A DNA stretch of 64,000 nucleotides, from the NCBI RefSeq assembly GCF_914767665.1, contig NC_059503.1, positions 11,346,001 to 11,410,000 of the forward strand, written 5' to 3'. Position numbers and translations under genes: made by a program. Origin of the DNA: Harmonia axyridis. Taxonomy: Eukaryota > Arthropoda > Insecta > Coleoptera > Coccinellidae. Below are positions 1-10,515 of this stretch, in pieces (positions within the stretch are counted from its first letter, which is position 1; every line of letters starts with the position of its first letter). The notes under the pieces were generated by a model. The model was not told the DNA's origin. It did not search any database and saw only the letters and a program-made list of their open reading frames with translations.

Positions 1-456
1 ATTTCTCGCATTTTTTTCATGAAAATCTTCTATTTTCATCACGGTGCTATTAAAACATAGACCCATTTTGAAATCCTGATATGACCCAATGTCGTGTATT
101 CCATCTTCTGCATTCTCATTCGAAGGTGAAATTATATCAAGAAGGGGTTCGAAGTTCTGGATGAATTCCTCTCCATTTCTACTTGAGTATTCTTTGAACT
201 CATTTGAATTTTCTGAATTTAACAAATATGAATTTGGATTGTAAGATAATTCAATCGTCGACACAAGATCTGGATCAACAAAAGAAGACAAATTTTCATC
301 TTTTGAAGAAAAATTTTCGTTTTTTGCACTGGTATTCATTGTTGAATTAACGAGATGTGAATATTTGGCGATAGTATCGAAGGATCCGTTCTCAAATGCA
401 GTGACGTATTCCGTAGAATTTTCCAAACATGATTGATATTGACTTTGGTCCATACC
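1..456 (-). CDS. Duplicate of exon 2 of the 2.0-2.8 kb gene, partial at window edge
   Basis: On the minus strand a TTTTGCAG acceptor (CAG at 459-457) precedes GGT ATG GAC, exactly where exon 2 of the neighbouring copy begins. The frame then stays open to the window edge. The translation is near-identical to the downstream-numbered copy, with scattered substitutions and one net four-codon insertion near residue 45, so indels respect the frame. The C-terminus lies outside the window. The copy of exon 1 is absent: homology to the intron ends at about position 719, where sequence matching 3986 onward begins. This copy is therefore either a headless duplicate or an alternative terminal exon of the same transcription unit, since exon 1 at 2795-2821 lies upstream on the same strand and ends in the matching phase. 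Confidence 0.6.
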
Positions 457-1620
457 CTGCAAAATAAATGTCCAATTAGTTATTGTTGTTAAATAAAATG
501 TCCAATTAGTAATTGTTGTTAAACATTCTCACATTAGAAAATTTTCACGTGGAAATAGTTGAAATGGTAAAATATATTCATTCTTCCTCTAAAAATTCAT
601 GATTTTTCATGAAAGCTTCGATTTATTACAGATAATATCTAGTTCAAGTCATTATATACAGGGAGAATATACAATAGTTCAAGTTAAAATATATAGCTTG
701 AAAAAATTCAACAATTGCTCCAGATTTTTCCATGTAGATTATTGTTTAAGGAAATTATATGAAAATCCTATAAAAATCTCTAATTTCGCTTTGAAATGAG
801 GGGCCACTTAGTGTTGTTCCCTCTTGAGAATAGTTTTTTTTAGTTCTTGGTATATTTAATCGTTCCAATTTGTAATACATGGCCACCCTAATTTTCGAAT
901 TGAATGAAAAAGTGGATCAAATGGAAGACATAATAAATTTTTATCCTTATCAAAAGGTTCAGTTTGACTTGCCACCAAATGATCTGTAACGACTGAAAAC
1001 ATCAAATACTCAAGTTCTCATTCATTTGTTGATGTATTCAAAATACTGCAGACAAAATTTATAATCAATGCTATCGTATTTTTCATTCTGTGGAATATAT
1101 TAATGAAAAAAAATTATATTATATAATATCGAATATTTAACCAGGTTGTTCAATGAATCTTTTTTGACTTTACTTCGAATTCAAATCATTCACATCAAAA
1201 CATGAAATGAATTTCATCGATTAAGAGAAATTAGCATGAGGAAGTTATATTCTTTTTCCGAACATTATACACATAACAATTCAAAATTCAATATAGTAGT
1301 TTTAATTCAATTTAGTTTTCTTTTAATATGTAGTTTAAAAAAGCAAGAAAATACTTCCTGTAGCTTCGACAGCAGATGCTTTTCTCTTCTTATCAAAAAA
1401 AATTACAAAAGAATACTTTTATTCATAGACATATTTCACATTGAAAAAAAATCTTTTGATTTGAAATTTTTGCATAATTGAATGGTAATTTTCTATGGTA
1501 TTATCGAAATGAGAAATTTGGATCTGAAGAACAATTCGAAGAAATACATAATCTAGAAGTCTTTGAAATGGAGGGTGAAGCAATTATGATAATAGATAAA
1601 TAATCATTTTTCAAATACAA
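1..1620. repeat. Tandem segmental duplication, copy 1
   Basis: Positions 1 to about 719 match 2095-2771 closely. Positions 722 to about 1068 match 3986-4345 closely, and weaker similarity continues to about 1620 against about 4990. Relative to copy 2 this copy lacks 2772-3985. The stretch 470-515 also carries a local ~30-bp doubling of an element beginning aaataaatgtccaattag that is single in copy 2. Apart from the exon-2 copy at 1-456 I see no gene here; the short open frames at 599-799 and 1236-1481 have no conservation in copy 2. Confidence 0.75.
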
Positions 1621-1926
1621 TACCAATATCGTAAATATGCCGACTTGTCAGCGCTGTATATGAAATCTATAGAATTGCCCTTGAATATTTCTTTTGTTCT
1701 TAATTTCTCATTACGATAATTTGAATCCTTCGATTTTAATTCTTTCAGGAAATTACTTCGTTATAGTGAAATAAGACAAATTTATTTTCAGGGGAATATA
1801 AAAATAAATGATAATTAAGAATGTGTTTTTATATGTTTATTATTCACAAATTATACAAAAAAAGATACAAAATTCATTATTATACAAATCCATTTGAATG
1901 TTTTCGAGGTTTTAAGTTTATATATG

Positions 1927-1932
1927 TTTATT
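1927..1932 (-). terminator. Candidate polyadenylation signal AATAAA
   Basis: AATAAA on the minus strand about 80 nt past the stop codon at 2014, in a fitting place for the 3' end of the two-exon gene. A second AATAAA in the same local context is at 1836-1841. In such AT-rich DNA the hexamer is common, so this rests on position only. Confidence 0.3.
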
Positions 1933-2013
1933 ATTCAAGATAAATTTTTTACAATATATACATAAAAATAATAATAATAAATTAATTAATATACAAATCC
2001 TCTATCAGTTAAA

Positions 2014-2821
2014 TCATTTACGAAATTTAATTGAATGAAGAGGCCTTTGCGTTGTCTTTGAAAGTATCTTCAAATTTTGCAACAAATGACATACATTTCT
2101 CGCATTTTTTTCATGAAAATCTTCTATTTTCATCAGGGTGCTATTAAAACATAGACCCATTTTGAAATCCTGATAGGACCCAATGTCGTGTATTCCATCT
2201 TCTACATTCTCCTTCGGAGGTGAAATTATATCAAGAAGGGGTTCGAAGTTCTGGATAAATTCCTCTCCATTTCTACTTGAGTATTCTTTTGACGCATTTG
2301 AATTTTCTGAATTCAACAAATATGAATTTGCATTGTAAGATACTTCAATCGTCGAAACAAGATCTGGATCAACAAAAGAAGACAAATTCTCATCTTTTGT
2401 AGACAAATTTTGTTTTTCCATTGTTGAATTAACGAGATCTGAATATTTGGAGATAGTATCGAAGGATCCGTTCTCAAATGCAGTGACGTATTCCGTTGAA
2501 TTTTCCAAACATGAATTATGGTGACTTTGGTCCATATCCTGCAAAATAAAATGTCCAATTAGTTATTGTTGAAAAACATTCTCACATTAGAAAATTTTCA
2601 CGTGGAAATAGTTGAAATGGTAAAATATATTCATTCTTCCTCTAAAAATTCATGATTTTTTTAAAAGCTTCGATATATTAGAGATACTATCTAGTTCAAG
2701 TCATTATATACAGGGAGAATATAAAATAGTTCAAGTTATAATATATAGGTTGAAGAAGTCCAACAATTGCTAGATATTAATAAGAGGCACTTACCTTTAA
2801 TGAATTTTCACTGTTGTCCAT
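2014..2821 (-). CDS. Two-exon gene, unknown acidic Ser/Asn-rich protein (join 2795-2821, 2014-2538)
   Basis: Exon 1 (2821 to 2795) reads ATG then MDNSENSLK and ends at a strong donor AAG|GTAAGT. The intron (2794 to 2539, 256 nt) ends TTTTGCAG. Exon 2 begins GAT ATG GAC in the same phase (0) and runs to TGA at 2014-2016. The joined product is about 183 aa, acidic in its first two thirds, rich in Ser, Asn and Glu, with no membrane segment or signal peptide, and with a basic tail ending FRK. I recognise no domain. Support for coding comes from the splice sites and from the copy at 1-456, which differs by whole codons (a 12-nt in-frame indel near residue 50) and stays open. A TATA-like stretch (2827-2842) sits too close to this ATG to be its TATA box, so a further 5' exon is possible. 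Sure that it is a spliced coding unit; function unknown. Confidence 0.7.
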
Positions 2822-4990
2822 TTTAACTTTATTTATATATTTGCTTTGTTGCAAGTTGCTTCTTCGGCGTAAGTTTCGTGACTAAACAACTGCAGGTAAT
2901 TTTCGAATATTTATAACTCAAAATGATTCATGATCCTATCAGAGGGCAGCTGTATCTGCGCAGATTCGATGAATTCATGTTGAACATTTTTCTTCTTCTT
3001 CTTTATGATTTCAACCTGAGTATTCACCAATTAAAAATCGTAATTTAATACTTATTACTTATATTTCTTTCAATATTGGCATAGCCAGATGAATTTTTTT
3101 TTTCGAAGAGTGGCAATGATGATCCTTTCAAAAATTATATTATATTATTGAAACTTGCAACATGGTTTTTATTATTTTTATCAATATTCTTTGTCAAACG
3201 GCCATATTGAAAATAAGTTTCAGTGCTACATCTTTTTTTTACGAATCGGCTCCGCTCTTTCTCTGCTTTATTGAATTTTCAAAAACATATTTCATTTTTT
3301 GGGTCCATAAATGATATCGACATGACATAGTGGTATGAAATAAATTGTATCGACAGGAAGGGAAAGAGGAATTTTGTAGTGTTCTTATGTTTTTCATGTG
3401 CTGAAAAATCACAAGAAATTCTTGTACCCACATTTGTTTCCATAGAAATCTCCTTTCAGTGTCATTCGATTTTTTGAAAACTGCTAGGATATCTTCCTAA
3501 ATTTTGACCTGGTTTTAGCATGTTTCGTTGTTCCTCAGGAAAATTGTTCCACGATATTCTTTATTCATTTAATGACAAGGAATATCAACTTATCATTGTA
3601 TTACATCCATATTCTGTTTCGGCTTTAGCATTCAAACATTCATTTTTACTATAAATTATAAATACATAATTATTTAATATTACTTCAAAAACATTCTAAG
3701 TGAATATAGTATTCTCAATCTGAATACAAATCATGGTTTTTCATATTCAGTTTCATTTTTGAATTGTAAATTTCTCCTTGAGAGCGATAACCACCATGTG
3801 GTTCAGTCAAACTTTGGTACCAATTCATTCCCTCTTTCGTAATGATTTTTAGTAATTGTTCTCCACGAATATTTCGAAAATATATCAGTGCTTCGTAGAA
3901 AGTAGATATAAATCATTGATTTTTTTGCGGAAACCGAAAAGATACCAAAATTATCATTTTTTTTATTCGCAAATCAAAAATATCCTCTTTTTTCCATGTA
4001 GATTATTGTTTAGGGAAATTATTCGAAAACCCTATAAAAATCTCTAATTTCGCATTGAAATAGGCCACTTAATAGTGTTCCCTCTTGAGAATAGTTTTTT
4101 TTAGTTCTTGGTATATTCAATCGTTCCGATTTGTAATACATGACATAATAGAGTATCCACCCTAATTTTCGAATTGAATGAAAAAGTGGATCAAATGGAA
4201 GAGAATAAATTTTTATCCTCATCAAAAGGTTCAGTTTGACTTGCAACCAAATGATCTGTAACGACTGAAAACATCAAATACTCAAGTTCTCATTCATTTG
4301 TTGATGTATTCAAAATACTGTAGACAAAATTTATAATCAATGCTATCGTTACATGATTATGAGAGTTACAAATTTCAAATAATAAGTTGTGAAAAAATTT
4401 ACTGACTACGACATACACACATAACTCATGTTGAAAAATTGAATATATCTAGAATATTTGGAAATATTTTTAAGTGATTTGAATCAACAATCCAAAACAA
4501 ACTATTCAATGATAATTTTGAAATATTAGCTTTTCATTATTGAAATCAGAAATTGAGTGGAGGTGCCTAGAAAGTTTATAAAACCATATTCCTATAGAAA
4601 TTTTCCATTCTGAGTAATATACAAACGAATTCTTTTTTCCAAGATGTTCAATAAATCATTTTATCCTTGAATTTAAATCAAATTAATCAAAACATGACAA
4701 GAATGTATCTGATAAATTTGATCGAGAAGGAGAAACACTTGCCTGAGAAAGTTATTTTTTTTTCCTATACTACAAAACAAATCGAATCTTCATATACTTT
4801 TAGAATATAAAAAAGGGAAAAAATACTTGAGGTTCCTTCGATATCAGATATTTCATTTCTTCCCCTCCGAACAATTCATAAAATAGTTGTATTTAGAGAT
4901 TAACAATTCTAAGAAATATAATAATGTAGAACTTCTCATGATGGGTGTATTAAGGCAATTAAGATAATTGATAGATAATTAGTTTTGAAA
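2095..4990. repeat. Tandem segmental duplication, copy 2 (with extra 2772-3985)
   Basis: This is the second copy of the segment at 1-1620, in direct orientation. Between the two homologous parts lies about 1.2 kb (2772-3985) not present in copy 1. That extra block contains exon 1 (2795-2821), the presumptive promoter side and AT-rich sequence without other genes. Either copy 1 lost it or copy 2 gained it. Similarity is high in 2095-2771 and 3986-4345 and fades beyond. Confidence 0.75.
2935..3130. repeat. Upstream block shared with 7265-7440
   Basis: Contains tctgcgcagattcgat, then 'atgatttcaacctgag', a run of T-rich sequence and 'atattggcatagccagat'. The same ordered set occurs at 7265-7440. 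The 12-bp palindrome atctgcgcagat is kept in both. It lies just upstream of exon 1 of the minus-strand gene, so it may be a duplicated regulatory region; a small mobile element is the alternative. Confidence 0.45.
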
Positions 4991-6187
4991 TGTTCCCAAA
5001 TTTAGATACCTATTCATGCGGTATTCTATTTTACTATTTGAAAGGGGAAATAACAGGTAAACATGCAATGTCGAAATTGTTTTTGAATTACTTTTAGATA
5101 TGATGAGAACATTTTGTCACTTTGAACAGAATCAAAAATAATAGCAATAAAATTGATGAGTAGTTGACAGTTTTTAGATGGCCTGATAATATTTTCCTTG
5201 GTGTTTGGTATATTAAACCATCATTTCTAATGGAAGGATATAAAAGAGAAATGGTGTGAAAATATCGAAACTTCCATTTAGAGATTCAAATTTTTTTTCG
5301 TGAAGAGGGAAATTCCTGAAACGTATGCTTCTCTACCTGGATGTATTACTCAGAGGATACAATGCTCAAAAATCCATACCATTGGAGCCGTTTCACTGAA
5401 AATTTGATGATAATTAGTATCTATAAACTTCCATACAAATGAAAATAGGTCATAACGAACGGAAAGAATATTTTCTGAGAATTTTGTCATATTTTACTTA
5501 TAGGATGCTGTGTGGTTCATCTCAATTGGGTACATACATCTTGGGGTCTTTCCGATGTTAATTCCAGATTCCTCCTAGTAAACCGCCAATCTTCCAAGGA
5601 TCATTTCAGCTAACATACATTATCCTTTGTATCGGGTTGTTGAAGATATAAACTGGTGTATTCTTGAGATCATCACATTAAGTGACTACATACTTAGTTG
5701 CTGTAGAAGTTCCCGGATTTGTTTTAGTTTTATTGCCGGCGTTAAGACGATAAGTTTCGCAAGGGAAGGTTCTCTAAGTCGGCTTATACTCTTGAAGTAA
5801 TTAGGATGAAATAGCTTGGGGGTAACAGGATTCGAACAGAAGCTGTTGCTATTAAACTGAACCTTATTGAACAACAGGCATTGAAACTTAAGGGAAATGC
5901 ACAATTCGTATTTATTGATTCATTTTATCCAAAAATATAACTTTGAAATTTCCAAAAAAATAATATGCCCTTGAATATTATAGTGTTGACGTCAATTTAT
6001 TAATTTTACTGATAACGACAATGTGGTACTGTCCTTCAAACGAAAATTAAGTGCTTTTAAAGAATAAGACTGGAATGTGACCTTGACTAAGTCAACAAAA
6101 GAAATAGCTTCATTTTGATGCTAATGAGATGATTATTACATAGAGAAAGTTAATACAACATTAATGAATAAGTTCACATTCAGCAAG
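4991..6187. other. AT-rich non-coding stretch
   Basis: I see no supported gene here. The 72-codon minus frame at 5686-5904 has no recognisable motif, and its GC content is slightly above the surroundings. Confidence 0.5.
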
Positions 6188-6316
6188 GGTTTGGTTCTTT
6201 GCAATAAACTACCTGAAAATATCTTATATTGCAATAATTATAAAGAATTTAAAAAGTGTTCAATAAGTTACATTTATGAAGAAGTTAGTGGATCACAGTT
6301 ATATTGTTTTCAATAG
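6188..6316 (+). mobile_element. Non-LTR retrotransposon ORF2 C-terminal scrap
   Basis: In one plus frame the sequence reads GLVLCNKLPENILYC, then NNYKEFKK, ending at TAG. This is the usual C-terminal signature of CR1/Jockey-type ORF2 proteins (N-x-LP-x-x-I followed by an x-x-FK helix). It is followed at about 6326-6350 by an 'aataaagctt' stretch and TTTATTTATT, like a LINE 3' tail. Everything upstream is lost. Clade is uncertain. Confidence 0.5.
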
Positions 6317-6395
6317 CCGAGTGCTAAATAAAGCTTATTTATTTATTCAAGTCAGAGTTAGAGCCAATGACCAAATAATAGAAAGAAAGCACACA

Positions 6396-6430
6396 TAACA
6401 TCTTTTATCATAATATGATAAAAGATGTTA
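6396..6430. repeat. Perfect 16-bp inverted repeat, 3-nt loop
   Basis: Arm taacatcttttatcat, loop aat, then its exact reverse complement. It directly follows the LINE tail. It could be a very short palindromic insertion or a hairpin at a deletion scar. Confidence 0.7.
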
Positions 6431-6654
6431 TCTCTAACTAAACTGAAACAGATAATATATGAAAACTAAGGTTTTGAGAAAGGTTATATTTTCAGTTTGA
6501 TTTTACAGACACACTTGAAATTTTATATTACAAAGTGATTGTACCGCGTTTTTCACCATAATTTTATCCCTCCTTTAACTTTGTTACAAGAAGAGGTACA
6601 AAAAAATATGTTCTACAAAAGTTTCACGAAATCGACTAGTGTTTTCTAAAATGA

Positions 6655-7075
6655 TTTCACAAAACGAAATATATACAGAGTGGGCAACATATTGATAACT
6701 TCATTTTTTCAAATGGAACACCCTGTATATTTCTCTATATTTGACTAGCTCCTTTTCCCCTGATTTCGAATATAAAACATATGTTTGGCCTATCTCTCTT
6801 ATTCTGAGTAATACAGAGTTTCAAATTCTAAGAATTCCCGATGGAACACTCCATTCTGCCAAGGTATTATGGTGACGTCACTGCATAGACAAACAACTAG
6901 TTTATCTATGGTCACCACGTGCTAACGGTCTTTCAAACTGAACTGATATCAGCTGATATCAATCATGTCAAGTCGGTTTGATTACATCATCTGACGTTCT
7001 GAATCATAGACAACCTAGTTCTAGATAAAATCAGTTTGTCTATGTTTTAAACGTTTCAGTACTATGACGTCAAAT
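6655..7075. repeat. MITE-like ends: acaccctgtatat motif and inverted catagacaaac / gtttgtctatg
   Basis: At 6655-6735 a plus-strand copy of a motif also found in the 11.1-kb foldback appears (poly-T, aaatggaacacc, ctgtatat). Between about 6885 and 7065, catagacaaac and its inverse gtttgtctatg flank a palindromic centre (gatatcagctgatatc), with tgacgtca just outside both. This looks like a decayed inverted-repeat element with no coding capacity. Confidence 0.35.
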
Positions 7076-7239
7076 TGCCCTGATTGGCGTTGGCAGTCAC
7101 GTGCTAGTTGATTGGAATTAACACAATTTAAATCAATTTTATTACATTGATTCGAAAAATAAGATAATCAATTATTTGAGTATTTTAAAAACTGCCTTTT
7201 GTGGAAAACCTAAATTTATTTGATTTTATTATATGAGGC

Positions 7240-7480
7240 AACAGCTCTATTGAAGAATGACTGAAATTGAGTCACCTATCTGAGCGCAGCTTAAATCTGC
7301 GCAGATTCGATCCTTATGATTTTTACCTGAAAATTTACCTATAAAAAATTCAATTCTTATAACTACATTTACAGTTATCTTTTTTGATATTGGTACAGCC
7401 AGATATACATTTTTATTTTGAAGGAAGTCTATTCTGCTCATTTCTTTCCTTTCAATTCCCTAATTGAAGAATGACTGAAA
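7240..7480. repeat. Diverged copy of the 2935-3130 block, flanked by a short direct repeat
   Basis: The block at 7265-7440 matches 2935-3130 in order and orientation. It is bracketed by a ~22-bp direct repeat, attgaagaatgactgaaatt, at about 7252 and 7462. No counterpart of exon 1 is seen beside it. The bracketing repeat suggests insertion or slippage. Confidence 0.4.
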
Positions 7481-7996
7481 TTGAACCAGAATGTCACTTT
7501 CAACAGCGTTGCCGAAATTTCACTCAAAACCCCTTTTATATGATGAAGATTTTCACCACCTTGTTCAACGAAAAGTGAGGTCATCCGCTGTGAAACTTTG
7601 CTTAGTTTCAGCGAAAATCGTTTACTACTTCCAAACAGCAACTCAATTACATCGCATTAAGTGCTTGGAAATAAATTAATGAATATATCCTTGCCGTGTA
7701 AGTAAGTTTGGAAGTTAGTTCCAATTGCTTCTATAACTAAGTTTACGTTTGTGCAGCAGTTCTGGCTGTCTGCAAGACACACTACTTTCGACGGAATTGA
7801 TGAATTTAGTGTCTCTGTGTTTGCCTGCTAGTATTTAATATCAAACACACGGCAGAATTGAATAGTTTCATTCCTGACACTCCTGCTGTGGAACGGATAT
7901 TCCTGCCGTTCTTGGCCTGCTGCGAATCGTCGGAAGTTATATTCCTATTTGTGGCGACTTTATGATTAATATCGCGCAACTTTATAACGCCGCAAT
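7481..7996. other. Non-coding stretch between repeat block and candidate exon
   Basis: Opposed short frames at 7438-7641 and 7491-7679 overlap on both strands and carry no motif. From about 7740 the base composition becomes more balanced. No gene can be supported. Confidence 0.4.
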
Positions 7997-8022
7997 TTAT
8001 ACAGTTGGTCGGGAATTATTAC

Positions 8023-8179
8023 CGTAAATCTTGGTGTGTGGCAATAAGGTGGTATAGTGGGAATCTCGAGGATATAAATATTTATTATACATGGTATCAA
8101 TTTGTTCTATTCCTGGCTGAGATAAAAACTCATTAAAGTTGGGAAAATATTCGTTTTCGTTCGTATAACTTTCAGCCAT
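8023..8179 (-). CDS. Candidate first coding exon, unknown protein
   Basis: ATG at 8179-8177 opens a frame beginning MAESYTNENEYFPNFNEF and rich in Asn, Glu, Tyr and Pro. After 52 codons it reaches TTTACG|GTAATA, a usable donor (phase 1), ahead of an in-frame stop at 7997. Amino-acid composition and the absence of low-complexity runs look more protein-like than the neighbouring chance ORFs. I do not recognise the protein. It lies upstream of, and on the same strand as, the two-exon gene at 2.0-2.8 kb. The phase would allow splicing to an AG just before TTAAAATGG at 2821, but that acceptor has no pyrimidine tract. A chance ORF remains quite possible. Confidence 0.35.
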
Positions 8180-8988
8180 TTTTAATGAAGCAGTTTCAAA
8201 AATTGAAAAAAACGAGGAAAGAATTCACGTGAAGGCAGTAGCTTTTGAGCGCTAGGCGACCTTCGAACTTTTTTGTTTTAAGTGTAATCCATCCCGACTT
8301 TCCTAGGCCTTTGTGTGACCTCACAGGAGCATAGAGTTTTTACAGGATGTCTCGAATATCTCGAAGAGAAACCGATATACAAGGTGATTCACCGGGATGT
8401 TCTATTAGACGTTTATTAAAAACTAATCATAATTTTGAGCTGAATATTTGCCTATTGGGGTTTGAGATAATGATCTTTCTCCCTTAATTATTTTCAGATA
8501 TTTCCAGCTTCCGGTTATACTGGAAACATACTACTTCTTTCTTATTTCAAAAAGCACATTATTGTCGCATCATTAGATATATATTATGATGACAATTACG
8601 GCAATATGCCATTCCTTGGGTGAAAACTCATCGGTTCATGAGTTAATGGGATTCTTATCCAATAAATGGTGGTTATTAGGAATCACATTTTTTTTTACTT
8701 TTGGCAGAAAGAGCTTTTTTCGAAAAAAAATTTTTCTCTTTAGATTCTGCAATTCGTAGTATTATAAGACTGTTATAAGAAAATCATGAACTTGGAATAT
8801 TCAAATTCATTAAACATCAAGATTTTCAAATTAGAACCTATATTTTTTATTATTTCAGTTGATTCTATGTACAAACATAGTGGAGGTTACTTCAGCAAAC
8901 TCTAAACCTAAAATGAATACTTTAAGAGTTATCGAGGAAGAACTTCGAATCAGGAAAAACCTCAATTTATAACTGTATGGAGTAGTAT
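8180..8988. other. Non-coding stretch
   Basis: No gene supported. The sequence at about 8220-8340 is less AT-rich and could be the 5' flank of the candidate exon. From about 8345 (acaggatgtctcgaatatctc) to 8400 it resembles the start of an interspersed repeat. Confidence 0.35.
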
Positions 8989-9218
8989 GTGACTTCCGGA
9001 AAACACAAAACGAAACTAGAAATTCGATGTTTCCATGACTAAATTAGTCATTTCAAGAATTGTTATGAATTATTCGTAATTGAAAATTGTATTGGTTTAT
9101 GGATTTCTCAACAATCCCAACGAAAAATTAATTGATTATAGGTAATTTATGAAATGTAAAATTCATCAGTTATACAAACATCGAATTTCAGTTTCTTTCT
9201 GTGTTTTCCGGAAGTTAC
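8989..9218. mobile_element. MITE with ~43-bp terminal inverted repeats
   Basis: The left end starts gtgacttccggaaaacac and continues to the ...attcgatgttt part. The right end carries the inverse, aaacatcgaatttc to gtgttttccggaagttac, with a few mismatches. The interior is AT-rich and non-coding. Length is about 230 bp. The superfamily cannot be fixed because no clear target duplication is seen. Confidence 0.7.
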
Positions 9219-9328
9219 AGACTTCCAACCGCCCGGCTGTTTATAGGTATGAGTTGTCTCAAAGGGCGCAATTGGCGCTTAAATGAAAGAGCGCTAAATA
9301 TTTTTGACTTCGTGACAGTGTTTTTAGT

Positions 9329-9886
9329 GTCTGTAAGTAAGCACCCACTTTTTCGAAAATGAAGAATTTTTTTTGCATTCGTTAGTAACTTGTTAGTGAC
9401 TATTTGTAACACAAAAATTTTCGTTTGTATATGAAGGATACTGGTAGAAAAATATTGCATTCCGCTGGGGTGCCAACTTCACGTTTTTTTTCGATCATTC
9501 TCGAAAACAAAATTCAGTTACAATAACAAATACATACTAACGAGTTACTAACGCATGCAAAAAAACAATCTTCATTTTCAAAAAGTGGGTGCTTACTTCG
9601 CATTTTGGGGGTGATATGTTTTCATTATAGGTTAGGTTACAACAAAAAATTTTGTATTACAAACAGCTACAAACGATGGATTTTCAAACTGAATTCTTTT
9701 TCGAGAAAGATCAATAAAATCAAAAAAAAAAAAAAAAAAGCGTGAAGTTGGCACCCCAGCGGAATGCGATATTTTTCTACTAATATTCTAGAGGTACAAA
9801 CGAAAATTTTTATATTACAAATAGTTACTAACAAATGAAAAAAAAATTCTCATTTTCGAAAAAGTGGGTGCTAACTTCATGGACAC
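9329..9886. mobile_element. Modular inverted-repeat element
   Basis: The outer modules, aagcacccactttttcgaaa near 9333 and its inverse near 9855-9875, match. Inner modules, ccgctggggtgccaacttca at about 9463 and its inverse at about 9740, also match. A third copy of the outer module (aaaaagtgggtgcttacttc) lies in the middle near 9580. No coding sequence. Probably a non-autonomous element, or two nested copies. Confidence 0.6.
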
Positions 9887-9889
9887 GTG

Positions 9890-10515
9890 TTTTTACCATT
9901 TTTTCAGGTTTTCTGCTCTAATTTTATATGGTTCTGAGGCCGCTATCGACACTTTGTTCTCCAGAACACTTTTTTGGAGGACTACTGGTAATTTGAAAAC
10001 ATGTGAAAGAAATTTTAGTGTCGTACTAAACTTTCTAGTATCGTGTAGGTTTGTCGTATCTGCTACTATGAATAACAAGACCACGAAATAGTATTCACGA
10101 AAATACAATCACCTGTGTTATTATTACTACTGATGAACTGCCATAGATAATAATGTTTTCACAGCATGTCTGAACCTTTTAGAATCTTTGATGTTCTCTA
10201 ATAAAACGTTTTCTAATACGGAGAAAAAAAGAATTCGAATACCAATTCAACAAAACTAATGCATCAAAATAAGATGACATATAAAGTACCAAAAAAAAAT
10301 TATGGTAACCTCTTAATCGAATTATGTATCGAAGCATCCTCGCCGAGCTGCTATTAGCAACCCGAGACGATGGAGATACGTTTTCTCTATCACGGGAAAT
10401 CAAAAACAGTACAGTTGATAATTAGATTTTCCGAGCAGACTCCGCCTCAGCTGGCAACAGGTCAATATTCACCCAGGTCACGGCTGAACGTCGTTTGGAA
10501 TAAGAACCGCCCGCC
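9890..10515. other. Non-coding stretch upstream of the signal-peptide ORF
   Basis: Small open frames on both strands overlap and lack motifs. Base composition rises in GC from about 10320 toward the ORF at 10516. No promoter motif can be named. Confidence 0.35.

Noticed and set aside
599..1481. Plus-strand frames 599-799 and 1236-1481
   Set aside because: Not conserved in the duplicated copy at 2.7-4.8 kb, AT-driven composition, no motif.
2313..2558. Second minus frame overlapping exon 2
   Set aside because: Shadow frame of the spliced exon; it opens inside the intron and is not conserved in copy 1.
2827..2842. TATA-like atatataaat upstream of exon 1
   Set aside because: Only about 10-20 nt before the ATG, too near to place a start site before the codon; AT-rich DNA makes it expected.
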